Of a DNA stretch of 15,150 nucleotides, positions 1 through 5,704 are shown in pieces (the stretch's first letter is position 1; the number at the start of each line of letters is the position of its first letter). Location of the stretch: positions 1 through 15,150 of the forward strand of contig CAXTTV010000124.1 of the NCBI GenBank assembly GCA_964247295.1, in the 5' to 3' direction. The DNA comes from CAXTTV01 sp964247295 (GTDB lineage: Bacteria; Chloroflexota; Ktedonobacteria; Ktedonobacterales; Ktedonobacteraceae). Made by a program: the position numbers and the translations under genes. The notes beneath the pieces are model-generated. The model saw nothing but the letters and a program-made list of their open reading frames with translations. It was not told where the DNA came from and did no database searches.

Positions 1-2
1 GG

Positions 3-620
3 CTCCGTACTATTCTGGAACTTGAGCCGGGCTTTCAGGTTATAGGCGAGGCTGAAGATTGATAGGAGGCGGTCCACCAATACTCTACACTTCGTAATCA
101 GGCCACCCCTCCCGATGTCATCCTTATGGATATTCAGATGCCGCGTCTGAGCGGTGTTCAGGCTACTACTATGATTACTTCTATCGATTCTACAGCACGC
201 GTGATTATTCTTACGACGTTCGATTACGAAGATTACGTGTTTGATGCTATTAAGGCAGGAGCAATGGGCTATCTCCTCAAAGATGTTCCCGCTGACGAAC
301 TGATGGCCGCTATTCGTCAGGTTTATGCCGGTGAACCTTCGATCCAACCCAAAATCGCGAACAAACTGCTCATCGAATTTGGCCGCCAGCGCCGTTCTAC
401 TAACAACCCAACCCAATCCCTACAATCGGAAGAACTTAGCCCACGGGAGATCGAGATCCTTAAACTCCTCGCCGAAGGTGCCAGTAATCGCAAGATCGCG
501 GAAAAACTTGTACTGGCAGAAGGGACTGTCAAGAATCACGTCTCAAATATTTTAAGCAAACTCCATACTGAGAACCGTACCCAGGCGGTCTATTTAGCGC
601 GTGAACGCAAAATCCTCTAG
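3..620 (+). pseudogene. NarL/FixJ-family response regulator, 5' end outside window, interrupted by two stops
   Basis: DNA-binding response regulator partnered with the histidine kinase just downstream. The same frame is readable from base 3 as receiver-domain sequence (GFQVIGEAED), then meets TGA (60-62) and TAG (63-65), and goes on without length change as EAVHQYSTL...PDVILMDIQMP. The Asp of MDIQMP (codon 129-131) is the expected phosphoacceptor. The Lys of LLKD and a C-terminal LuxR-type helix-turn-helix (LSPREIEILKLLAEGASNRKIA, then GTVKNHVSNILSKL) are intact. Receivers usually read Asp-Gly-x-Glu-Ala here, so the stops fit point changes of a Gly and a neighbouring codon rather than a frameshift. 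The longest clean piece starts at ATG 126 and would lack the first part of the receiver, including the acidic pair. It could be a true pseudogene, a sequence error, or an internally started truncated regulator. The family call is secure; the broken status depends on base accuracy. Confidence 0.75.
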
Positions 621-635
621 AGAAGGACACATTTG

Positions 636-1943
636 ATGTCGGCACATTTGGATATAGAGAAAGATANNNNNNNNNNTTTCTTTCGCCTTGCCAGACGCAT
701 TTTCACGCTCTTTGCTATCCTGATCGGCCTCTACCTCACTGTCTGGACGAGCTCCGTTTTGATCAACAATCCTTCCTATCTGCACGACTGGCGCGGACTT
801 ACCTGTATTCTCCTGACTATCCTGGCCTTTCTGATCTATATAACTCCATTGCGCCGACATATGCATAAAGGCTGGCCCCCGCCTCTACCATACGCTATAG
901 GCATGTGGGTCGGGCTCTATCTTATTGTTCTTCTCCTTAGATTCATTGATCCCTCTCTCTCCTGGGATATCTATGTTGTCTATGCTCTCAGTTTCGGGCT
1001 GTTTGGGGGCTTTCGCCTGCTTATTGCGATAGCCTGTATGGCAGTTACGCTTTTTGCCTTTCAGGGCCTGCTGGTCTGGCCTCCTACAAGTGAGAACATT
1101 ATAAATATTACCTGGCAATGTGTAACGCTCTTCAGCATCACGGGAACAAATATGCTCTTCCAGCATTTGGTTCGAGAGCGCTTTCAACGCAACAATCTTT
1201 TCCAACAACTGGCACAAGCCAACAAAGAGCTGGAAGAAGCTCATCAACAATTAGAGCAATCAGCCACCCAGGAGCAAGAGCTAGCCATCCTGCGGGAGCG
1301 TACCCGCATGGCCCGCGAAATGCACGATACGATCGGCCACGCCCTTGTTCTTATCTCGGTTAAACTGGAAGCAGCCCAGCGACTCCGCTCCCACGATCCC
1401 GAACGCTGCAACTCTGAAATTGAGTCTACGAAACAAGTTGCTCGCCAGACGATGACCTCCCTTCGTGCTTCTATCGCTAACCTCCGCACTCCTACTCCTG
1501 AATACACACCTATAGATAAAGCCATCAACCGCTCCGCTAGAGCTATTGCCGGACGCACCAACATCCAGATCGAAACTACGTTCCATGTCGAAACTGGCTC
1601 GCTATCATCAGAAGTCGAAGAAACACTCTGGAAGATTGGTCAGGAGGCTCTGACTAACATTGAAAAACACGCTCAGGCTAACAAAGTAGAAATCTCTATC
1701 TTTCAGCAAGATCAGAAAATCTTTATGAGTATTCGCGACAATGGAATCGGCTTCCCCATCACCCTATGCCAGCCTCAGCCAGACGGAAGCTATATCTATG
1801 ATATACCCGAAGGCCACTACGGCCTCCGAGGTATCCTTGAGCGCATGGAAAATCTCGGAGGCCAACTTGTGCTCTACTCTCACAAAGATCAAGGAACTAC
1901 CATCGAAGTCGACCTCCCCATCACACCCAACTCTTGCATGTAG
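636..1943 (+). CDS. sensor histidine kinase, HisKA_3 (NarL-partner) type
   Basis: Membrane sensor kinase of about 435 residues, expected to phosphorylate the adjacent response regulator. The N-terminal ~170 residues hold about five or six hydrophobic segments (FTLFAILIGLYLTVW, LTCILLTILAFLIYI, GLYLIVLLL, LLIAIACMAVTLFAF and others). A coiled coil rich in Gln and Glu (LFQQLAQANKELEEAHQQLEQ) follows. The dimerisation/phosphoacceptor helix is REMHDTIGHALVLISVKLE, with the phosphorylated His at about residue 230 (codon 1323-1325). The HATPase_c domain shows the N-box (EALTNIEKHA), the G1 box (DNGIGF, about residue 368) and the G2-like GLRGILERMENLGG. The ATG at 636 is preferred over TTG 633 because AGAAGGA (621-627) sits 8 bases upstream. 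It begins 15 bases after the regulator's stop, so the two form one operon. Ten Ns (667-676) fall in residues 11-14 without breaking the frame. The signal sensed cannot be read from the sequence. Confidence 0.93.
   Translation: MSAHLDIEKDXXXXFFRLARRIFTLFAILIGLYLTVWTSSVLINNPSYLHDWRGLTCILLTILAFLIYITPLRRHMHKGWPPPLPYAIGMWVGLYLIVLLLRFIDPSLSWDIYVVYALSFGLFGGFRLLIAIACMAVTLFAFQGLLVWPPTSENIINITWQCVTLFSITGTNMLFQHLVRERFQRNNLFQQLAQANKELEEAHQQLEQSATQEQELAILRERTRMAREMHDTIGHALVLISVKLEAAQRLRSHDPERCNSEIESTKQVARQTMTSLRASIANLRTPTPEYTPIDKAINRSARAIAGRTNIQIETTFHVETGSLSSEVEETLWKIGQEALTNIEKHAQANKVEISIFQQDQKIFMSIRDNGIGFPITLCQPQPDGSYIYDIPEGHYGLRGILERMENLGGQLVLYSHKDQGTTIEVDLPITPNSCM
667..676. other. assembly gap (10 N) in the kinase N-terminus
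   Basis: Ten unknown bases at codons 11-14 of the histidine kinase, before the first membrane segment. The frame before (HLDIEKD) and after (FFRLARRIF) agrees with a 10-base gap, so the gene is probably intact there. Confidence 0.9.
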
Positions 1944-2179
1944 TGGTTAAGCTTCCCCAATGCTCTAGCCAGAATGAAAGGTTCCTTTATATTAGATACT
2001 TCTAAGGCTTTTGAATACATGCGGGCAATCTATAGAAAGAAAGTGAAAAGAAGCATAAATTTTCAGATCATAGCGCTGAATGGTTAACCAGGAATCGAAG
2101 AATATATAGGGGGATACGCCTGTGACTTTGCTGCGAAAAAAAGAAAAAGTTCCTGTGCAGGAAGAGACTCGAATGGGGT
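1944..2179. other. intergenic, no gene seen
   Basis: AT-rich spacer after the histidine kinase stop. A 37-codon open frame from ATG 1974 has no ribosome-binding site and no family resemblance. No clear terminator hairpin follows the kinase. A run of A near 2133-2147 (AAAAAAAGAAAAAG) marks the change towards the GC-rich island. Confidence 0.5.
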
Positions 2180-2400
2180 AGGTCGGGTCACGCGTGGACC
2201 CGTGAGAAGGGGACCCATCACCCTTCGTCGGATCGGAGGTACGTCCACGTGTGAGGCGGTGGTGACGGGAGCAATTCCCTTTGCCACGGGCACGCACGCG
2301 ATCCTGATGGAATTTTGTGAATGTGGGACCAAAAAGGGTCCGTGTACGTGACGTAGGACGGCCCGCAGAGCGCAGCGACGCGTGCCGCCCATACCCTCGT
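2180..2400. other. GC-rich noncoding island of unknown origin
   Basis: This stretch lies in the 1-kb gap between the histidine kinase and the LacI gene. Bases 2221-2400 contain 112 G or C of 180 (62%), while the flank at 2521-2580 has 24 of 60 (40%). It is rich in CG-containing short palindromes: ACGCGT inside GGGTC..GACCC near 2186-2202, CACGTG near 2246, TACGT-G-ACGTA near 2344-2354, and a GGACC/GGTCC hairpin around an A-rich loop near 2326-2342. Open frames exist on the minus strand, but they are Arg/Pro/Thr/Ser-rich with no recognisable domain and no ribosome site. The sharp composition change, and its position against a truncated nitrilase fragment, suggest inserted DNA: a dispersed repeat, a remnant of a mobile element, or a structured RNA. 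I see no transposase and cannot choose between these. Confidence 0.4.
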
Positions 2401-2429
2401 TCTTGACGACAGTTCCTACTTCCTACCGA

Positions 2430-2612
2430 TCTGCTACCCAGAGATAATGCAAGATCACCACTATAACCTGAAAAAGCTCCCTCAGGCAAAACAACCAGTT
2501 CGCCCGGCCTGACTCGTTACAATAAGTTCTGGATTACACGCAGATTCTGCTGAATATCTAAAGTAACCACAAACTGTCCCACACCCACAGGTAATTCTAA
2601 TAATTTCTCCAT
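2430..2612 (-). pseudogene. carbon-nitrogen hydrolase (nitrilase superfamily) N-terminal fragment
   Basis: Reading the minus strand from ATG 2612 gives a protein start that resembles the first strand and helix of nitrilase-family amidases (PVGVGQFVVTLDIQQNLRVIQNLL). A TAA then stops it at 2519-2517. The same frame continues as RVRPGELVVLPEGAFSGYSG, which carries the family's typical catalytic-Glu strand (LVVLPEG.xSGY). Resemblance fades after about DLALSLGS near 2430, next to the GC-rich island. The intact family is usually 260-300 residues with a Glu-Lys-Cys triad; only the Glu region is here. AGGAG (2627-2623) lies 10 bases before the ATG, a proper ribosome site, so this was once a real gene start. 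The family call rests on motif recognition of about 60 residues. Confidence 0.6.
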
Positions 2613-2706
2613 CAATGACGTGCTCCTGGTTGAAGTTTCGTTACCAGTATACGTGACTACCTCTAGCCACTCAGATATCTGTAAAAAACAAAACATTTGG
2701 GGAGGT

Positions 2707-2728
2707 GTAGGACAAGTAGTTGTCCTAC
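2707..2728. repeat. perfect 9-bp inverted repeat with 4-base loop
   Basis: GTAGGACAA (2707-2715) and TTGTCCTAC (2720-2728) are exact reverse complements around GTAG. It stands about 95 bases upstream of the nitrilase-fragment start. It could be an operator for the lost gene, a hairpin in RNA, or an end of a lost element. No T-run follows on either strand, so it is a poor terminator. Confidence 0.6.
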
Positions 2729-2764
2729 GGCATTGTTCAGGTGAAGCAGAGTAACAAAAATCAA

Positions 2765-2796
2765 AAGTGAACAGGCTAATAGCAGCTTATTCACTT
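2765..2796. repeat. 7-bp inverted repeat AAGTGAA / TTCACTT
   Basis: AAGTGAA (2765-2771) and TTCACTT (2790-2796) are exact reverse complements 18 bases apart, in the gene-free stretch 2613-2903. A second short repeat next to the 9-bp one; it may be chance in AT-rich DNA. Nothing else recognisable is seen in this stretch. Confidence 0.3.
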
Positions 2797-2903
2797 CTAT
2801 CTATTAGTGCAGTAAATAAAATATGTTACACTTCCCACGGGACAAACGTGTCTTGTAGAGAGATCTTCTCATTTGAAATATACTAGTCAAAGAGGAAATA
2901 GAC

Positions 2904-2964
2904 GTGGCTTTTGATCCTAATCAAATCGCACACTCAATACTTAAATAACTGGAACAGTCCTTCG
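2904..2964 (+). pseudogene. possible gene-start remnant with nonsense codon
   Basis: GTG 2904 follows AGAGGA (2891-2896) at 7-base spacing and reads MAFDPNQIAHSILK before TAA at 2946-2948. The frame continues as LEQSFATL until it runs into the 3' end of the convergent LacI gene. The good ribosome site and helix-like composition on both sides of the stop suggest the first ~23 codons of a gene that lost one codon to TAA and lost its body. I do not recognise the family. A chance short frame is a real alternative. Confidence 0.25.
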
Positions 2965-4002
2965 CTACTTTAAGGCTTCTTTACATGGGCCGGTGGACTC
3001 ACGTACAACCAGACGAGCGGAAAGCTTGATATGCGTGGCATCCAACGGCTGATTTTGCAACAAACGATACAGGACATCGACCGAGAGCCGCCCAATCTCG
3101 ACGAGTGGATGATGCACTGTCGTCAATGCCGGTGTGATGTAGGGTAGATCAGGTGTGGCATCGTCAAAGCCGACAACTGAGATGTCTTCGGGGACCCGCT
3201 GCCCACTTTTGATAATGGCGTACATTGCACCAATCGCCATCTGGTCGTTGAAGGCGAAGATCGCGGTGGGCGGCTCCGGAAGCGAAAGTAGGTGCTGACC
3301 AATCTCTTCACCACTCTCGGTATTCCATCGCCCCTCACAAATTAAAGCGGGATCAATCGGCACACCCGCCCCCGCCAGCGCAGCATAATAGCCGGTGACG
3401 CGATCAATAGTATTTCCCCAGTGAGGCGGTCCAGTAACAATCGCGATCCGACGATGCCCCAGCCTAAGAAGATGCTCCATTACGAGCATGCTGGCCGAAA
3501 TATTTTCTACCGTGACTACGGGAATCTCGTCAGGAAGCTGAACAAATGGATCAATGACGACAAATGGGAGCCCGCTTTGTTGCAACTGCAATAATTCTTC
3601 TATAGGTTCCTGTGGCAGAATAAAGATCATTCCATTGATGTTCTGATCCAACAACTGTCTGAACTGGTTTACTTCTCTTTCGTAAAAATTCTGTGTCCGA
3701 ATGGTAACAAACTGAGCATTCCTACTTTGTAAAGCCTCAAATGCACCATCCAACATATGGCCAAAATAACTGTTGAACATGGGAACACTTAAGCCAATAC
3801 GACTTACAGCCGTTTGCGTACTCCGTTGCCGCGTATAACCCAGCTCATTGATGAAATGGAGAACTTTATTGCGCGTTGCCAAAGACACATCTTTGTGCCC
3901 ATGCAACACCCGTGAAACTGTGGCGCTCGATACCCCTGATTTCTCCGCAATATCTCCGATTACTGTTCGCGAAAATTCATTTGTGCTTTTTCGACTACTC
4001 AC
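2965..4002 (-). CDS. LacI-family transcriptional repressor
   Basis: Sugar-responsive DNA-binding repressor, about 345 residues, the usual LacI length. The N-terminal helix-turn-helix and hinge helix are clear (VIGDIAEKSGVSSATVSRVLHGHKDVS, then LGYTRQRS). The periplasmic-binding-protein-like ligand domain follows (IGLSVPMFNSYFGHMLDGAFEAL; HRRIAIVTGP; ISVVGFDDATPDLPYITPALTTVHHP). I chose GTG 4002 because a GGGGA run lies just upstream and the HTH then starts at the normal distance. TTG 4038 would add 12 residues. The gene diverges from the two secreted GH5 genes, and its promoter faces theirs across a spacer with repeated TTAYCGA motifs. Inference: it represses the GH5 pair and itself until an oligosaccharide from the polysaccharide binds. 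Whether it also controls the downstream ABC/glycosidase operon cannot be seen, as that promoter is outside the window. Confidence 0.93.
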   Translation of the reverse strand: MSSRKSTNEFSRTVIGDIAEKSGVSSATVSRVLHGHKDVSLATRNKVLHFINELGYTRQRSTQTAVSRIGLSVPMFNSYFGHMLDGAFEALQSRNAQFVTIRTQNFYEREVNQFRQLLDQNINGMIFILPQEPIEELLQLQQSGLPFVVIDPFVQLPDEIPVVTVENISASMLVMEHLLRLGHRRIAIVTGPPHWGNTIDRVTGYYAALAGAGVPIDPALICEGRWNTESGEEIGQHLLSLPEPPTAIFAFNDQMAIGAMYAIIKSGQRVPEDISVVGFDDATPDLPYITPALTTVHHPLVEIGRLSVDVLYRLLQNQPLDATHIKLSARLVVRESTGPCKEALK

Positions 4003-4085
4003 CGAAATTTTTCCCCACTCACCAATCTTAACTATCAAAATGCAATAGATGTGCTCTATATCTCAAAAAACTGTTCTTCAAGCTA

Positions 4086-4115
4086 AGTATAACGAGAATA
4101 AAGACAGACTGTCAA
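4086..4115 (-). promoter_or_regulatory. sigma-70-type promoter of the LacI gene
   Basis: On the minus strand, TTGACA (4115-4110) and TATACT (4091-4086) are separated by 18 bases. This is a near-consensus promoter. Transcription would start near 4079, leaving a leader of about 77 bases before GTG 4002. Confidence 0.65.
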
Positions 4116-4163
4116 TATTTCTGGCTAGCAAGCTAACAATTATTTCCGTATGTTCCTGCCATA

Positions 4164-4210
4164 TTATCGAAGTATTACCGATAAGTCATTATTGTTTACT
4201 TTCTCGGTAA
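4164..4210. promoter_or_regulatory. probable LacI-family operator cluster (three TTAYCGA copies)
   Basis: TTATCGA (4164-4170), TTACCGA (4175-4181) and, on the minus strand, TTACCGA (plus-strand TCGGTAA, 4204-4210). The first and second also form TTATCG/CGATAA arms (4164-4169 and 4179-4184). The second and third form 7-bp inverted arms 22 bases apart. TTACCGATAA (4175-4184) is close to a palindrome centred on CG, as LacI-family sites often are. All lie between the two divergent -35 boxes (4115 and 4226), where a bound repressor could act on both promoters. The assignment to this LacI protein is inferred from position. Confidence 0.5.
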
Positions 4211-4225
4211 AGTTGGTTTAAAAGC

Positions 4226-4254
4226 TTGACAATCTTCTTATCTCTGCTTATTCT
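4226..4254 (+). promoter_or_regulatory. sigma-70-type promoter of the GH5 pair
   Basis: TTGACA (4226-4231) is followed after 17 bases by TATTCT (4249-4254), four of six matches to the -10 consensus. The predicted start is near 4261, giving an untranslated leader of about 178 bases. Confidence 0.5.
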
Positions 4255-4286
4255 TAATACTATAGCAACAACGAAAGCTTTTTACA

Positions 4287-4326
4287 GATTTTTTCGGTTT
4301 AATAGTGCCTGATGACCGATTTTTTC
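4287..4326 (+). repeat. direct repeat GATTTTTTC in the GH5 leader, with 5-bp inverted arms
   Basis: GATTTTTTC occurs at 4287-4295 and again at 4318-4326, 31 bases apart (about three helical turns). TCGGT (4294-4298) and ACCGA (4315-4319) between them can pair. The pair lies in the long leader after the predicted promoter. It could be a binding site for a second regulator or an RNA hairpin. The rest of the leader up to 4425 shows nothing recognisable. Confidence 0.35.
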
Positions 4327-4438
4327 CAGTATTGGGCGTTGCTACTTCCTGTCACTTTGGAGCACTTTTTGAAGCGTTATTTTGCGTTGTAAAGAATTGC
4401 CTCTTCGTGGCCCATCTCCAAGAACAAGGAGTGTTCTT

Positions 4439-5524
4439 ATGAAACGTTGGTCGGTTTCTCGTCTTCTTTTTTCTATGACATTGATTGTCATTGTATCCGG
4501 TATTAGCCTAGCCCCACGCCCCGCACAGGCCAAAGCTGCTATCTCCACTATCTTCGGTCTGCACGTTTCAGGAAACCAGTTGCAGAACCAGGCTGGTGAA
4601 AATGTACGCTTGCTTGGCGTCAACCGCCCCGGCACTGAGTATAAGTGTGTCAACAATGCGAGCATTTTTGACGGTCCCGATGATAAGGCCTCTGTGAACG
4701 CTATGGCAAGCTGGCATATAAACACTGTACGCGTTCCTCTTAATGAAGATTGTTGGCTCTCAATCAATGGTGCGCAAAACCAGTACTCTGGCACAGCCTA
4801 TCGACAGGCAGTTCAGAATTATGTGAATCTGCTTGTTTCTAAGGGGCTGATCCCTGTCCTAGACCTCCACTGGAACGCTCCCGGCGGAGACACGGCCTTC
4901 GGTCAACAACCTATGCCAGACGCTGACCATTCCTACGATTTCTGGTATTCCGTCGCTGCTACCTTTCAAGGCTATTCTTCGGTGATCTTTAATCTGTATA
5001 ATGAACCCCATGCGGATGATGGTGCTTGCTGGAAAGATGGAAGTTCAGCCCCCTATGCCGCTCCCTGCTCTGGTGTTGGTTTCGCGGTCGCTGGTATGCA
5101 GGGCCTTGTGACTAAAGTCCGTCAGACTGGTGCCCACAATGTGATTATGCTGGACGGTTGGGGCTTTGCCAACTATATCGGTGGCGTCCTCAATAGCTTG
5201 CCCAGTGATCCGGACAACAACCTGATGATTTCAGCTCACGTATATACAGATTCCGGGTGCGCGTCGATCGACTGCTTTAATCAGCAGTACCTGCCTGTGG
5301 CACAGAAATTACCAGTCGTCCTCGGTGAGATCGGTGAGAAAGATTGTCAACATTCGTTCATTGACCCTGTGATGAATTGGGCCGATGGAAACAATATTGG
5401 CTACCTTGGCTGGGCCTGGGTGGTTAATGATTGTGCTGCGTACCCATCGTTGATCAACGACTATAATGGCAATCCTTCACCCTTCGGAGTTGGCTTGAAA
5501 GACCATCTGGCTTCCATCAACTAG
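4439..5524 (+). CDS. secreted GH5 glycoside hydrolase (endo-beta-glycanase), first copy
   Basis: Secreted enzyme of 361 residues that should cut a beta-linked polysaccharide (cellulose-, glucan- or mannan-like) by the retaining two-Glu mechanism. ATG 4439 is chosen because AAGGAG (4426-4431) lies 7 bases before it and a signal peptide starts there: MKRW, a hydrophobic core, and a cleavage site after AQA near residue 32. The catalytic barrel shows RVPLNEDCW (conserved Arg), LDLHWNAPGG with His144, FNLYNEPH with acid/base Glu189, SAHVY with the conserved His and Tyr, VLGEIGE with nucleophile Glu297, and GWAW with the conserved Trp. All eight residues usual in GH5 appear present. Six to eight Cys suit an exported protein. 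No carbohydrate-binding module is attached. The next gene is a close paralogue. Substrate and GH5 subfamily cannot be fixed from sequence alone. Confidence 0.9.
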   Translation: MKRWSVSRLLFSMTLIVIVSGISLAPRPAQAKAAISTIFGLHVSGNQLQNQAGENVRLLGVNRPGTEYKCVNNASIFDGPDDKASVNAMASWHINTVRVPLNEDCWLSINGAQNQYSGTAYRQAVQNYVNLLVSKGLIPVLDLHWNAPGGDTAFGQQPMPDADHSYDFWYSVAATFQGYSSVIFNLYNEPHADDGACWKDGSSAPYAAPCSGVGFAVAGMQGLVTKVRQTGAHNVIMLDGWGFANYIGGVLNSLPSDPDNNLMISAHVYTDSGCASIDCFNQQYLPVAQKLPVVLGEIGEKDCQHSFIDPVMNWADGNNIGYLGWAWVVNDCAAYPSLINDYNGNPSPFGVGLKDHLASIN

Positions 5525-5613
5525 CATTCAAGCTTCCCTACGCTGCTTGTCTCTATCGTCGATGCATCACTAGTGGGTTTCAAAAAGTCTTTCTTGTGTA
5601 TCATACGCTCTTT

Positions 5614-5644
5614 CCCTTGCTGGACTATGCCAGACCAGTAAGGG
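5614..5644 (+). promoter_or_regulatory. intercistronic hairpin between the GH5 paralogues
   Basis: CCCTTGCTGG (5614-5623) pairs with CCAGTAAGGG (5635-5644), ten pairs with one G-U, around an 11-base loop. No T-run follows, so it is unlikely to be a full terminator. It could shield the upstream mRNA end, attenuate, or be an operator near a second promoter. It lies 61 bases before the second GH5 start. Confidence 0.45.
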
Positions 5645-5704
5645 AGGAACTGTCAACACTATTCACGCTTCACCTCTTTGGAAAGGTGAAAGAAAGTAAT
5701 ACTA

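Noticed and set aside
885..1250. Open frame antisense to the histidine kinase membrane region
   Set aside because: Shadow of the kinase; no start signal or domain.
1974..2087. 37-codon open frame after the kinase
   Set aside because: No ribosome-binding site, no similarity recognised, and composition like the AT-rich spacer.
2084..2392. 102-codon open frame on the minus strand in the GC-rich island
   Set aside because: No ribosome site and no recognisable family; open frames are expected by chance in GC-rich DNA. It could matter only if the island proves conserved as protein.
1992..2489. 165-codon open frame on the minus strand
   Set aside because: Its first part is the nitrilase fragment read from an internal TTG; the rest is low-information Arg/Ser/Thr sequence through the GC-rich island, with no domain. 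It joins unrelated pieces rather than being a gene.
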